Shown here: positions 33,070 through 40,362 of the stretch, one piece after another
How the letters are laid out: every line of letters starts with the position of its first letter
Position numbering within the stretch: position 1 is the stretch's first letter
Assembly (NCBI RefSeq): GCF_000813005.1
Contig: NZ_JSYP01000025.1
Coordinates: 1 to 53,934 of the forward strand
Source: Flavobacterium sp. KMS
GTDB lineage: Bacteria > Bacteroidota > Bacteroidia > Flavobacteriales > Flavobacteriaceae
Direction: 5' to 3'
DNA: 53,934 nt
Translations under genes and position numbers: made by a program
The notes under the pieces: model-generated
The model's database searches: none
What the model was told of the DNA's origin: nothing
The model's input: only the letters and a program-made list of their open reading frames with translations

Positions 33070-33297
33070 CTACTTTATGTATTTTCCCAAGACACATAGT
33101 ATTGCAATTATAATAATTAATATGAATACAGAATTAGGATTTGCAAAATTAGTTGTCCATCCCATTAGCTTATTTCTTTTGGGAGGAAACATTCTCTTAT
33201 CTTCTTTGTTGTAATAAAAAATTCCCCAAATCCAATTGTTAGAATCATTATGCCAGTTGTCTTTGGTTTCTTTACTTGGTTTCTTGTTTCTTTCCAT
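33070..33297 (-). CDS. DUF5808 one-helix membrane protein, candidate immunity factor of the SDP-like locus
   Basis: This 75-residue protein has a soluble N-terminal part with NNWIWGIFYYNKEDKRMFPP then KRNKLMGWTTNFANPNS, the DUF5808 signature, and one C-terminal membrane helix (about 53-71). From memory, DUF5808 is usually found attached to multi-helix DUF1648/SdpI-type membrane proteins. SdpI is the immunity protein of the Bacillus SDP toxin. The gene overlaps the end of the SdpB-like gene by 26 bases and is the last gene of the operon. The immunity role is inferred from domain association and operon position and is untested. Confidence 0.65.
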   Translation of the reverse strand: MERNKKPSKETKDNWHNDSNNWIWGIFYYNKEDKRMFPPKRNKLMGWTTNFANPNSVFILIIIIAILCVLGKYIK

Positions 33298-34192
33298 AAT
33301 TTATTGCTTTAATTTTCATTTCAAAATATTGATAAATACTATTTTCATTATCTAGATAAAGAATAAGGGCTGCAGTCATAGGAAAGAAAAACGTAATTAA
33401 ACCGTGGGTCAGCACAATACTTAAATGAAAAAAAACACCTAAAGTCAAGAACAATTTTTTAATCAGTTTATCTGTAGCTAAAATACAGGCAAATAATCCT
33501 AATTCAAGAATTATTACAGACCAACTTATTAGGGGAGTAAATGGACTAAGTGTAATAATGGATAATATTTTTTGCAGCCATAGAGGGGCTCCAAAAATAT
33601 TATTAGTAAACCAATAATAAATACAAGTACCATCTTTCCATTCATCATTAAATATTTTCCCCACTCCAGCATGCAAATATATAATAGCCACCTGTAATAA
33701 TATCAAAAAGTAATAAGTATTAAAAAACACATTTATTGCTTTTCTACTTTTTGTTATAATTAATTTATTATTGCTCCACTGATTGATTCGATTGTCAAAA
33801 ATACAAATAGGGATAAGTAACATACTTAAATTGGATGCTATTTGGTCACCTCCTTCAATTGCAATAAAAGAATTACAAATGCTAACATGCACCCAAGTTT
33901 GCAATAAAGAAAATAGCTGTGGGAAATAACCAGTAAAAACTATTAATAAAATTGAAATTGAAATTGTTTTTGCAAACGAGGAACTAAACAAGTTGAAAAG
34001 ACTAATATGTTGAAGAAAAACGTCTAATTTAAAAGAGGTTTCATTATGAATTAATAGATTCATATTTGTTACTTCATCTATATCGTTAAAGCATATAGTA
34101 AGTAAAGCCCCAAAAGCTAGCAAAGATCTGACAAAAATCAATCGATTATCAAAAATGATTTTTTGTTCTAAATGAGAGATAAATTTATTCAT
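33272..34192 (-). CDS. SdpB-family membrane protein of an antimicrobial peptide system
   Basis: This 306-residue inner-membrane protein has about six to eight helices and the HTTM/vitamin-K-carboxylase-like membrane fold. The helices include LIFVRSLLAFGALLTICF near the N-terminus and a central YLHAGVGKIFNDEWKDGTCI then YYWFTNN block, which is characteristic of this fold and of SdpB proteins. In Bacillus subtilis SdpB and SdpA are both needed to convert pro-SdpC into the secreted SDP peptide. The ATG at 34192 lies within the last codons of the SdpA-like gene (8-base overlap), implying translational coupling. The SdpB assignment rests on the fold plus the SdpA- and SdpC-like neighbours. Confidence 0.8.
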   Translation of the reverse strand: MNKFISHLEQKIIFDNRLIFVRSLLAFGALLTICFNDIDEVTNMNLLIHNETSFKLDVFLQHISLFNLFSSSFAKTISISILLIVFTGYFPQLFSLLQTWVHVSICNSFIAIEGGDQIASNLSMLLIPICIFDNRINQWSNNKLIITKSRKAINVFFNTYYFLILLQVAIIYLHAGVGKIFNDEWKDGTCIYYWFTNNIFGAPLWLQKILSIITLSPFTPLISWSVIILELGLFACILATDKLIKKLFLTLGVFFHLSIVLTHGLITFFFPMTAALILYLDNENSIYQYFEMKIKAINYGKKQETK

Positions 34193-34757
34193 CTTGGTGA
34201 ATATTTATAGCGTATACAATAAAGGATGAGGGATAATCAGGTTTTTGATTTAATAATGACCAAGGCAATGCATGTTTACTAACAAATAAATATTTACCTT
34301 TAAAATCGGGAACATTTTTTTTAAACACACTAATTTTATTAAATTTCAATGTGTCCAAATTTATTTTTTCAGTTATATTTTCTGCTATTTTCGCTGTTAA
34401 TCTGTAACCAGTTATTGAATCTGACTTTATTTTATTTAAAATTGTACTTGCTTCTATAGTCAATATTCTATTGTGTCTTGAAAGGCCATAGTAATAATCA
34501 TTAGAAAAATTTCTTAAATTTTTCATTTCAATTTTACCATTAAAACATTCAAAAATATAGAATTCTGGTTCTTTTGCACTTTTTGTAAAAAAAGCCCAGC
34601 CTTGTGGGAATGCAGAAATAAATTTTGATTTAGCAGTATAACTATTATTAAGAGGATTGTTTCCAAAATAAATGGAAAGAATAGTAAAAAATATTACAAG
34701 AACAATACTAACTGAACTATAAAACGCTATCAGTGATGGTTTCGATGTTTTATTCAT
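34185..34757 (-). CDS. SdpA-family protein of an antimicrobial peptide system
   Basis: This 190-residue protein has one N-terminal membrane helix (about 8-31; LIAFYSSVSIVLVIFFTILS), with the remainder probably on the periplasmic side. The segment KFISAFPQGWAFFTKSAKEP is the part I recognise as shared with SdpA proteins. In Bacillus, SdpA cooperates with SdpB in maturation of the SDP toxin. The gene lies 55 bases downstream of the prepeptide gene with a hairpin between, and overlaps sdpB-like by eight bases. No catalytic residues are known for the family, so none can be pointed to. Confidence 0.78.
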   Translation of the reverse strand: MNKTSKPSLIAFYSSVSIVLVIFFTILSIYFGNNPLNNSYTAKSKFISAFPQGWAFFTKSAKEPEFYIFECFNGKIEMKNLRNFSNDYYYGLSRHNRILTIEASTILNKIKSDSITGYRLTAKIAENITEKINLDTLKFNKISVFKKNVPDFKGKYLFVSKHALPWSLLNQKPDYPSSFIVYAINIHQDE

Positions 34758-34777
34758 GGTTGTGAATTATTAAAATA

Positions 34778-34804
34778 GGCAAGTCACTTTGATAATAACT
34801 TGCC
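34778..34804 (-). terminator. Intra-operon hairpin between prepeptide and maturation genes
   Basis: Seven-bp arms GGCAAGT and ACTTGCC, with a 13-base loop, are followed on the minus strand by TATTTTAAT. It is weaker than the other terminators and could act as a partial terminator or 3' stabiliser, giving more prepeptide than processing protein. Confidence 0.55.
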
Positions 34805-34812
34805 ATATTTAA

Positions 34813-35592
34813 TTAAATACCAGTAAATTCTATAGTGACATCTGACTGGAATTTTTCAATTAAGTATCCCTCAGAATCTATGTAACCAGGATCCTCATAA
34901 AAATCAGGTGATGGTGGTAGTGGTGCTTCTTGCAAAAACAAGACAATTACGATGACGGCTGCAGCTGCGGCTAATAACCAAACAGCAACGGAATAGTAAG
35001 GCGCTGGATATACGACTTTATTGGTGTTTTTGTCTGATTTCATACTCTGAATAGCATTAAGCAATTCTTCTTTTGTAGATTGTTCATTAATTTTATATTT
35101 TGAAGTGAATAAACTGATAAATTTATTCATGTCATTCTCGGTGCCTCCTTTTTTACTTTCATTTAATAATCCAAAGGCAGCATCTGATATTTTATTAGCA
35201 GCATCTACAATACCATATTTTACTTGATAAAAATCGCCTGATCCTATTTTTGCTCTAAAGTTTGATAAAAACTCTGGATTGGATTCCTTAATGGTTTCTA
35301 TAATTTTATTTTGAAGGACTAACATTTCATCCATTTGAGCTTTGTCATTAATAAATGTTCGAAAATTTAAATCTTTAAAATCATCTAATTTATTAGCTAG
35401 AGGACCTTCAAGAAACATAATCCCTTTAAACACATCTTCGTCAGTAAAAGAATTAGTCGCATTGTTTTTATCAATATTTGACATCTTACTTTCACGACCT
35501 ATTTCATCCTTAGTACAACTAAAAAAAATAAATACAAAAGCAACTAAAGTAAAAATGTGGTGCCTTATAACGAATTCTCTAATTTTTTTCAT
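34813..35592 (-). CDS. SdpC-like antimicrobial peptide precursor, lipoprotein type
   Basis: I place the start at ATG 35592 (259 residues), because the longer frame from 35652 includes the -7 element. The signal ends FVFIFFSC (Cys 26), followed by TKDE, so the precursor is probably lipidated and perhaps surface-exported. Residues near 47-62, SFTDEDVFKGIMFLEGPLAN, resemble the pro-region of Bacillus SdpC (recalled as FSGEDYFRGLLFGQGEVGK). A helical pro-domain follows to about 170. Then comes the highly hydrophobic segment YYSVAVWLLAAAAAVIVIVL (about 189-208) and an acidic C-terminal tail of about 48 residues. In Bacillus the hydrophobic part is the released 42-residue toxin. No cysteine pair is present here, so the disulfide of SDP is absent. 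Confidence 0.78.
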   Translation of the reverse strand: MKKIREFVIRHHIFTLVAFVFIFFSCTKDEIGRESKMSNIDKNNATNSFTDEDVFKGIMFLEGPLANKLDDFKDLNFRTFINDKAQMDEMLVLQNKIIETIKESNPEFLSNFRAKIGSGDFYQVKYGIVDAANKISDAAFGLLNESKKGGTENDMNKFISLFTSKYKINEQSTKEELLNAIQSMKSDKNTNKVVYPAPYYSVAVWLLAAAAAVIVIVLFLQEAPLPPSPDFYEDPGYIDSEGYLIEKFQSDVTIEFTGI

Positions 35593-35631
35593 AATGCATA
35601 GTTTAATGATTAGTAATAACTTATTTGATGA

Positions 35632-35639
35632 CAAATCTA
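35632..35639 (-). promoter_or_regulatory. Perfect -7 element TAGATTTG of the SDP-like operon
   Basis: The minus strand reads TAGATTTG, ending 39 bases before ATG 35592. It faces the divergent XRE promoter 76 bases away, so the two transcripts share one control region. The region also holds CGAAAATCG, a possible short inverted operator. Confidence 0.5.
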
Positions 35640-35714
35640 CACGTGATTTCAAACGACTCTTATGCGAAAATCGGTTATTTCTACCCTGAATTTATATTGT
35701 TGTAAAATATTTCT

Positions 35715-35722
35715 TATGTTTG
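35715..35722 (+). promoter_or_regulatory. Perfect -7 element TATGTTTG of the XRE gene
   Basis: TATGTTTG lies 21 bases before ATG 35744. TTG triplets at 35697 and 35700 are slightly closer than the usual -33 spacing. Confidence 0.5.
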
Positions 35723-35743
35723 AATCGGTATAAAAGTTAAATT

Positions 35744-36091
35744 ATGAATGTAATCGTAGGAAATAAGCTAAAACAGCTACGTAAAAGCAAGAATATGTCG
35801 CAAGAGCAAGCGGCAGATTGTTTGTGTATATCTCAGTCTGCGTATGCGAGGATAGAAAGAGGAGAGAGTAGTTCTTGGGCGAGCCATATTAGTAAAATAT
35901 GTAAATTTTTCGAAATAACCCCAGCCGAATTGATGATGAATGAAAGTCGACTGAACAAGGAAGAGAGTAATAATTTAAATGAAAGTTTTATTATCAATCA
36001 ATTGTCAGATAAAATAATAGAACAATATGAAGCACGAATAAAAGAGTTGAAAAAAATAATTAAAGATCTAAAAAGGAATGAAGGAGAGTAA
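35744..36091 (+). CDS. XRE-family regulator, first of a pair beside the SDP-like operon
   Basis: This 115-residue protein has an N-terminal HTH_3 domain (about 6-62; LKQLRKSKNMSQEQAADCLC with recognition-helix region ISQSAYARIERGESS). It ends in a helical tail QYEARIKELKKIIKDLKR that probably forms a coiled-coil dimer. It is divergent from the SdpC-like gene across 151 bases and is therefore the best candidate for its regulator. In Bacillus the corresponding role is taken by the ArsR-type SdpR, so this would be a different solution. It shares its tail with the next gene, suggesting an old tandem duplication or heterodimerisation. Confidence 0.82.
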   Translation: MNVIVGNKLKQLRKSKNMSQEQAADCLCISQSAYARIERGESSSWASHISKICKFFEITPAELMMNESRLNKEESNNLNESFIINQLSDKIIEQYEARIKELKKIIKDLKRNEGE

Positions 36092-36191
36092 ATACAAAGA
36101 AATTCATTTATTAACGAAATTTTTTATGGTTTTTTACGAATTACAATTAATTTTTATAAAAACAATTTAGTAACACTTAAATAAAATTTCT

Positions 36192-36539
36192 ATGGTTGGT
36201 GCTAAAATTATGGAGTTAAGGAAAATTAAAAAGTTATCACAATTTGAATTATCAAACCGATTAGGGATTAGCCTGACAGCATTATGTGATATTGAAAGTG
36301 GAAAAAATAAAAAAATAGACTTTTTGTTAATAGATAAGATTTGTAATGAGTTAGATGTAGAGTTCAATTATTTTCTCGAAAACCCAAATCCAAAAGTATT
36401 TGATGATAAAAAATTTATGGAACGTTTGACGGAAATTGCGCTACTTAGTGTTTATAGAAAAATAATAAAACAATATGAAGTCGAGATTTTAGAATTGAAG
36501 CAGATAATAAAAGATTTAAAAAGAAAACAGAAACCATAA
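36192..36539 (+). CDS. XRE-family regulator, second of the pair
   Basis: This 115-residue protein has an HTH_3 domain (about 4-58; IMELRKIKKLSQFELSNRLG, recognition region ISLTALCDIESGKNK) and a C-terminal helix QYEVEILELKQIIKDLKR closely matching that of the preceding gene, although the HTH halves are diverged. It is the same length as its neighbour, 100 bases downstream, with an AT-rich gap that could hold its own promoter. Its transcript ends at the strong hairpin at 36541. The role in control of the SDP-like operon is inferred from position. Confidence 0.8.
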   Translation: MVGAKIMELRKIKKLSQFELSNRLGISLTALCDIESGKNKKIDFLLIDKICNELDVEFNYFLENPNPKVFDDKKFMERLTEIALLSVYRKIIKQYEVEILELKQIIKDLKRKQKP

Positions 36540-36540
36540 A

Positions 36541-36571
36541 GAAAGGCTCCACTTAAAAAATGGAGCCTTTC
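36541..36571. terminator. Bidirectional terminator between XRE and aspartokinase genes
   Basis: A perfect 11-bp stem (GAAAGGCTCCA and complement) with a nine-base loop sits between convergent genes. It starts two bases after the XRE stop. Confidence 0.85.
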
Positions 36572-36610
36572 TTATTATATTGAATTTTGTAATTAACTTT
36601 TATAGAAAAA

Positions 36611-37870
36611 CTAATTAGATTCCTTTGTTACTATTTGCATAGTCTCGCGGCTTACTTGTTTTAGTAAAACTACTTTGTTTTCTTCGACAGTTTCGGCAGC
36701 TTTATCATCAAAATGACGAATTGTATATAAAGTTACATTTTCGCTGAAATCAACTTTGAACTTTTTAGAAAGGATGGCATTCAAATCATTGAAATTCTCA
36801 AATTTATCTTCTACACAAACAGAAAAACTAATCGCAGAGTTTTGAATTAAATTTACTTTAATTTTAAATTCATGGAATAAAGCAAAAATCTCGCTGATGT
36901 TTTCCTCCATGATAAAAGAGAAATCTATCGATGAAAGAGAAATCAAAAGTTGGTTTCTTTTTACGATAAAACAAGGCAAATATGGTTCTAAATCGACACC
37001 TTTAGAAACACTTGTTCCTTTTAGCAATGGGTTTATAAATGATTTTACATACAACGGAATCTCTTTTTTCTGTAAAGGTTGTAATGTTTTAGGGTGAATA
37101 ACTGTTGCTCCGTAAAAGGCTAATTCGATAGCTTCACGATATGAAATTTGATTAAGTAAACTTGCATTTTCAAAATAACGTGGATCAGCATTCATAACTC
37201 CGGGAACGTCTTTCCAGATGGTAACACTTTCGGCATTTAAGCAATAAGCAAAAATTGCAGCAGTATAATCTGAACCTTCACGACCTAAAGTAGTAGTGAA
37301 GTTGTTTTCATCGGCACCCAAGAATCCTTGAGTAATGTTTAGCATTTTTCGCTTAACATTATTACCAATATTTTTTTGAGTTAATTCCCAATCAACTTCG
37401 GCATCTCTGTAATTAGCGTTGGTTTTTATAAAATTACGAACATCAATCCATTGTGTTTGGATGCCCATAAAATTCATAAAATGACTTAAGATAGTAGTCG
37501 AAATTAACTCTCCAAAGCTTACAATTTGGTCATAAACAAAGTTGTAATTAGGAGATTTGTTATGAGCAAGAAAGTATTCTAACTCCGAAAATAATGCCTT
37601 TACAGCAGTAAAAACTTCATGTTTCTCATTTTCGAATAAATCTAATAATATCTGGTTATGGTATTTTTTTACTTCTTGAACAGATGAACTTAACTCAGAA
37701 GATTTTTCGAAATAATTCTTTATTACAACCTCAAGAGCGTTTGTGGTTTTTCCCATGGCCGAAACCACAAGCAATACATCTTCATAACCTACTTTTTGTA
37801 AAACGTCATAAACGTTTTTAATTCCTTCAGCATCTTTCACTGAGGCACCACCAAATTTGAATACTCTCAT
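36611..37870 (-). CDS. Aspartate kinase
   Basis: This 419-residue monofunctional aspartokinase phosphorylates aspartate as the first step to lysine, threonine and methionine. The amino-acid-kinase domain begins MRVFKFGGASVKDAEGIKNV (KFGGAS, where KFGGTS is common). It continues with VSAMGKTTNALE, FGELISTTILSHF, TTLGREGSDYTAAIFAY and VTIWKDVPGVMNADPRYF. The C-terminal part (about 300-419) has the beta-alpha pattern of two ACT domains for feedback control, though it is divergent. It is followed upstream on the same strand by a GNAT gene, which is transcribed first. Confidence 0.93.
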   Translation of the reverse strand: MRVFKFGGASVKDAEGIKNVYDVLQKVGYEDVLLVVSAMGKTTNALEVVIKNYFEKSSELSSSVQEVKKYHNQILLDLFENEKHEVFTAVKALFSELEYFLAHNKSPNYNFVYDQIVSFGELISTTILSHFMNFMGIQTQWIDVRNFIKTNANYRDAEVDWELTQKNIGNNVKRKMLNITQGFLGADENNFTTTLGREGSDYTAAIFAYCLNAESVTIWKDVPGVMNADPRYFENASLLNQISYREAIELAFYGATVIHPKTLQPLQKKEIPLYVKSFINPLLKGTSVSKGVDLEPYLPCFIVKRNQLLISLSSIDFSFIMEENISEIFALFHEFKIKVNLIQNSAISFSVCVEDKFENFNDLNAILSKKFKVDFSENVTLYTIRHFDDKAAETVEENKVVLLKQVSRETMQIVTKESN

Positions 37871-37903
37871 TATTTATTATATCTTAATATTATCTATTGT
37901 CTT

Positions 37904-38383
37904 TTAATTTTTGTTTTTCTCTAAAAAAGTATCTATTCCAGCTTCGTCCATTTGTACAACACGCCATTCTTGGATAATTTTAGCCCCAGAATTTTCATAG
38001 AATTTAACCGCAGGAGTATTCCAATCGAGTACATTCCATTCAACTCTTTTTACTTTATCCTTTTTGGCCTGCTTCATTATTTCGGAGTATAAAGCAAAAC
38101 CTAAACCAGATCCGCGCATTTTATCTTTTACAATCAAATCTTCTAAATGTATTGTTTTTCCTTTCCAGGTCGAGAATCGGTAATAGTACAAAGCAATCCC
38201 CACTATTTCAGCATCTACCTCGGCTACAAATACATGAAAAAGAGGGTTTTCTCCAAAGCCATCACGAACTAAATCACTTTCTGTAATCAAAACAGCGTCT
38301 GGTTCTTTCTCGAATATGGCTAGTTCCTGAATCAAGCCTAAAACAGCTTTCATATCATCAGGGTTTCCTTTTCTAATATTCAT
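37904..38383 (-). CDS. GNAT-family N-acetyltransferase
   Basis: This 159-residue protein has the full GNAT fold. IRKGNPDDMKAVLGLIQELA forms strand 1 and helix 1. HLEDLIVKDKMRGSGLGFAL is the acetyl-CoA pyrophosphate-binding motif A (R/Q-x-x-G-x-G/A as RGSGLG). WNVLDWNTPAVKFYENSGAK is motif B. It resembles diamine N-acetyltransferase-like members (polyamine or thialysine acetylation), but the substrate is not determined. It lies 33 bases upstream of the aspartokinase gene on the minus strand and is divergent from fbp. Confidence 0.9.
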   Translation of the reverse strand: MNIRKGNPDDMKAVLGLIQELAIFEKEPDAVLITESDLVRDGFGENPLFHVFVAEVDAEIVGIALYYYRFSTWKGKTIHLEDLIVKDKMRGSGLGFALYSEIMKQAKKDKVKRVEWNVLDWNTPAVKFYENSGAKIIQEWRVVQMDEAGIDTFLEKNKN

Positions 38384-38557
38384 AAATTCTTATTATTAAT
38401 GTATTTATATCTAAAATAATGGTTTTTTTGAACTCAATTTTTACTTTTGATTAACAAATATACAATACGGACAAACTAACTAAATAATTTTTAAATCAAT
38501 TTCACAAAAAAGGCGATATTTGTGACTTCAAAAAAAAATCTACAACGATATAGTATA

Positions 38558-39565
38558 ATGGAAGAACGCAATAAAACACTAGGAGAGTTTATTATTGAGA
38601 ACCAAAAAGCATTTCAGTATTCGTCGGGAGAGCTTTCCCGAATTATCAACTCTATACGATTGGCGGCCAAAGTCGTTAATTATAAAGTAAACAAAGCTGG
38701 TTTGGTCGACATCGTTGGCGCAGCAGGAGAGCAAAACATACAAGGAGAAGATCAGCAAAAACTAGATGTGTATGCAAACGAGGTTTTTATTCAAACCTTA
38801 ATTAATCGTGAAATTGTTTGCGGAATCGCTTCAGAAGAAAACGATGATTTTATTACTGTTCAAGGAAGTGATAATAGTCATAACAACAAGTATGTAGTTT
38901 TAATGGATCCTCTTGACGGATCTTCTAATATTGATGTAAATGTTTCTGTAGGAACTATTTTTTCAGTTTATAGAAGAATTACACCAATAGGAACTCCGGT
39001 TACACTCGAAGATTTTTTACAACCAGGAGTTAATCAAGTTGCGGCTGGATATGTAATTTATGGAACTTCGACTATGTTAGTTTACACAACAGGTCATGGT
39101 GTAAACGGGTTTACACTGAATCCTGCAATTGGAACATTCTATTTGTCACACCCGAATATGAAATATTCTAAAGATGGAAATATTTACTCTGTAAATGAAG
39201 GGAATTATGTTCATTTTCCTCAAGGAGTAAAAGATTATATTAAATATTGCCAGCATGAAGAAGATGATAGACCTTATACTTCAAGATATATTGGAAGTTT
39301 AGTTTCTGATTTTCATCGAAATATGATTAAAGGAGGAATTTATTTATACCCTACGAGCAGTAAAGCACCAAAAGGAAAGCTTCGTTTATTGTACGAATGT
39401 AATCCAATGGCGTTTGTAGCAGAGCAAGCAGGAGGGAAAGCATCTGATGGTTTTAATAGAATCATGGAAATTAACCCAACCGAATTACACCAACGCGTTC
39501 CGTTCTTTTGCGGAAGCTATAATATGGTCGAAAAAGCAGAAGAGTTTATGCTTAAAGCGAAGTAA
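38558..39565 (+). CDS. fbp: Fructose-1,6-bisphosphatase, class 1
   Basis: This 335-residue enzyme of gluconeogenesis hydrolyses fructose-1,6-bisphosphate. The family motifs are CGIASEENDDF (metal-binding Glu), VVLMDPLDGSSNIDVNVSVG then TIFSVYRR (the inositol-phosphatase signature), YIGSLVSDFHRNMIKGGIYL and KLRLLYECNPMAFVAEQAGG. The length is normal. ATG 38558 is preferred over a GTG 36 bases upstream, because the -7-like GATATTTG (38515-38522) overlaps that GTG. A terminator follows eight bases after the stop. Confidence 0.95.
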   Translation: MEERNKTLGEFIIENQKAFQYSSGELSRIINSIRLAAKVVNYKVNKAGLVDIVGAAGEQNIQGEDQQKLDVYANEVFIQTLINREIVCGIASEENDDFITVQGSDNSHNNKYVVLMDPLDGSSNIDVNVSVGTIFSVYRRITPIGTPVTLEDFLQPGVNQVAAGYVIYGTSTMLVYTTGHGVNGFTLNPAIGTFYLSHPNMKYSKDGNIYSVNEGNYVHFPQGVKDYIKYCQHEEDDRPYTSRYIGSLVSDFHRNMIKGGIYLYPTSSKAPKGKLRLLYECNPMAFVAEQAGGKASDGFNRIMEINPTELHQRVPFFCGSYNMVEKAEEFMLKAK

Positions 39566-39572
39566 TAAAAAT

Positions 39573-39601
39573 AAAACCCGACTAATAAATAGTCGGGTTT
39601 T
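39573..39601 (+). terminator. Terminator of fbp
   Basis: A perfect 11-bp stem (AAAACCCGACT and complement) with a seven-base loop is followed by GTTTTTTTA. Confidence 0.9.
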
Positions 39602-39628
39602 GTTTTTTTAGTACCAGTTTTAGTTTTC

Positions 39629-39729
39629 AGTCTCAGTTTTTAGTACCAGTTTGTAAACTGAATACTGCGACTGCAAACTTTTTTAATATTAGTCTCAGTT
39701 TTTAGTCTTAGTTAGTAAACTGAATACTG
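39629..39729. repeat. Two 39-bp direct repeats in the fbp-terB gap
   Basis: Copies at 39629-39667 and 39691-39729 match at 35 of 39 positions, start AGTCTCAGTTTTTAGT and end GTAAACTGAATACTG. A partial third unit precedes them. Each unit contains CAGTTT and AAACTG, so it can also fold on itself. Confidence 0.75.
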
Positions 39730-39736
39730 AATACTT

Positions 39737-40168
39737 CTATTTATTCATATTTTGCATTTCGAAAGTAAAAGTATCTAAATCTACTTTTTTATCTACTAAT
39801 GAAAGTGCTTTTGCAATAATGTAGTTTACGTTTCCTGGAGTAAATCCTAGTGCTAGTCCAAGTCTTCTTAACATGATTTCCTGACTATCTCCCATGTGGT
39901 GATCTACGTGTACCATACGAGCCAAATCGTATAAACGCTCTAAACGTTGAGAATACAAATAAGGCGCATTTATAGGATGCTTCAATGGATCTGCAAGAAT
40001 CTCTTTATACTCTTCGTCTGAAATTTCTAATCTAGAAGCTAGCTTGTCTAAAAAAGCTTTTTCTTCCTGATTTGTTTTTCCGTCTGCAAGAGCTACGCGA
40101 ACAATAGCCGAAAAATGACCTTTATTTCTTAGTTTAAATTCGCTATCAAATAAATCTGAAAATGACAT
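39737..40168 (-). CDS. TerB-family protein
   Basis: This 143-residue all-helical cytoplasmic protein of the TerB/DUF533-like fold has the paired acidic segments typical of the family: IVRVALADGKTNQEEKAFLD and ARMVHVDHHMGDSQEIMLRR. In TerB these loops bind metal ions. The family is named for tellurite resistance but is widespread in stress and phage-defence contexts. No other ter genes are adjacent, so a resistance function should not be assumed. It is a single minus-strand gene. Confidence 0.82.
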   Translation of the reverse strand: MSFSDLFDSEFKLRNKGHFSAIVRVALADGKTNQEEKAFLDKLASRLEISDEEYKEILADPLKHPINAPYLYSQRLERLYDLARMVHVDHHMGDSQEIMLRRLGLALGFTPGNVNYIIAKALSLVDKKVDLDTFTFEMQNMNK

Positions 40169-40362
40169 AATTAATTGGTTTTTTGTATCACAAAGATAAA
40201 TCTATTTTTAAATTATTAATTTTAATTTTCTCATAATTTTTATAATTGGAGAAACTACAATTTTAACTTATTTTTATTTAATGATTTTAGAATAGCAATC
40301 TACCATTTTCAAAATTAATCGTAAGTTTACACACCCTTTATCAATTTTAAATTAAATTACCC

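Noticed and set aside
33272..34192. Vitamin-K-dependent carboxylase or simple HTTM protein as the main call
   Set aside because: The membrane fold matches HTTM, but the adjoining SdpA-like and SdpC-like genes make SdpB the more specific reading.
39737..40168. Tellurite resistance function from the TerB-like gene
   Set aside because: No terC, terD, terE or terZ genes are nearby, and the fold alone does not indicate resistance.
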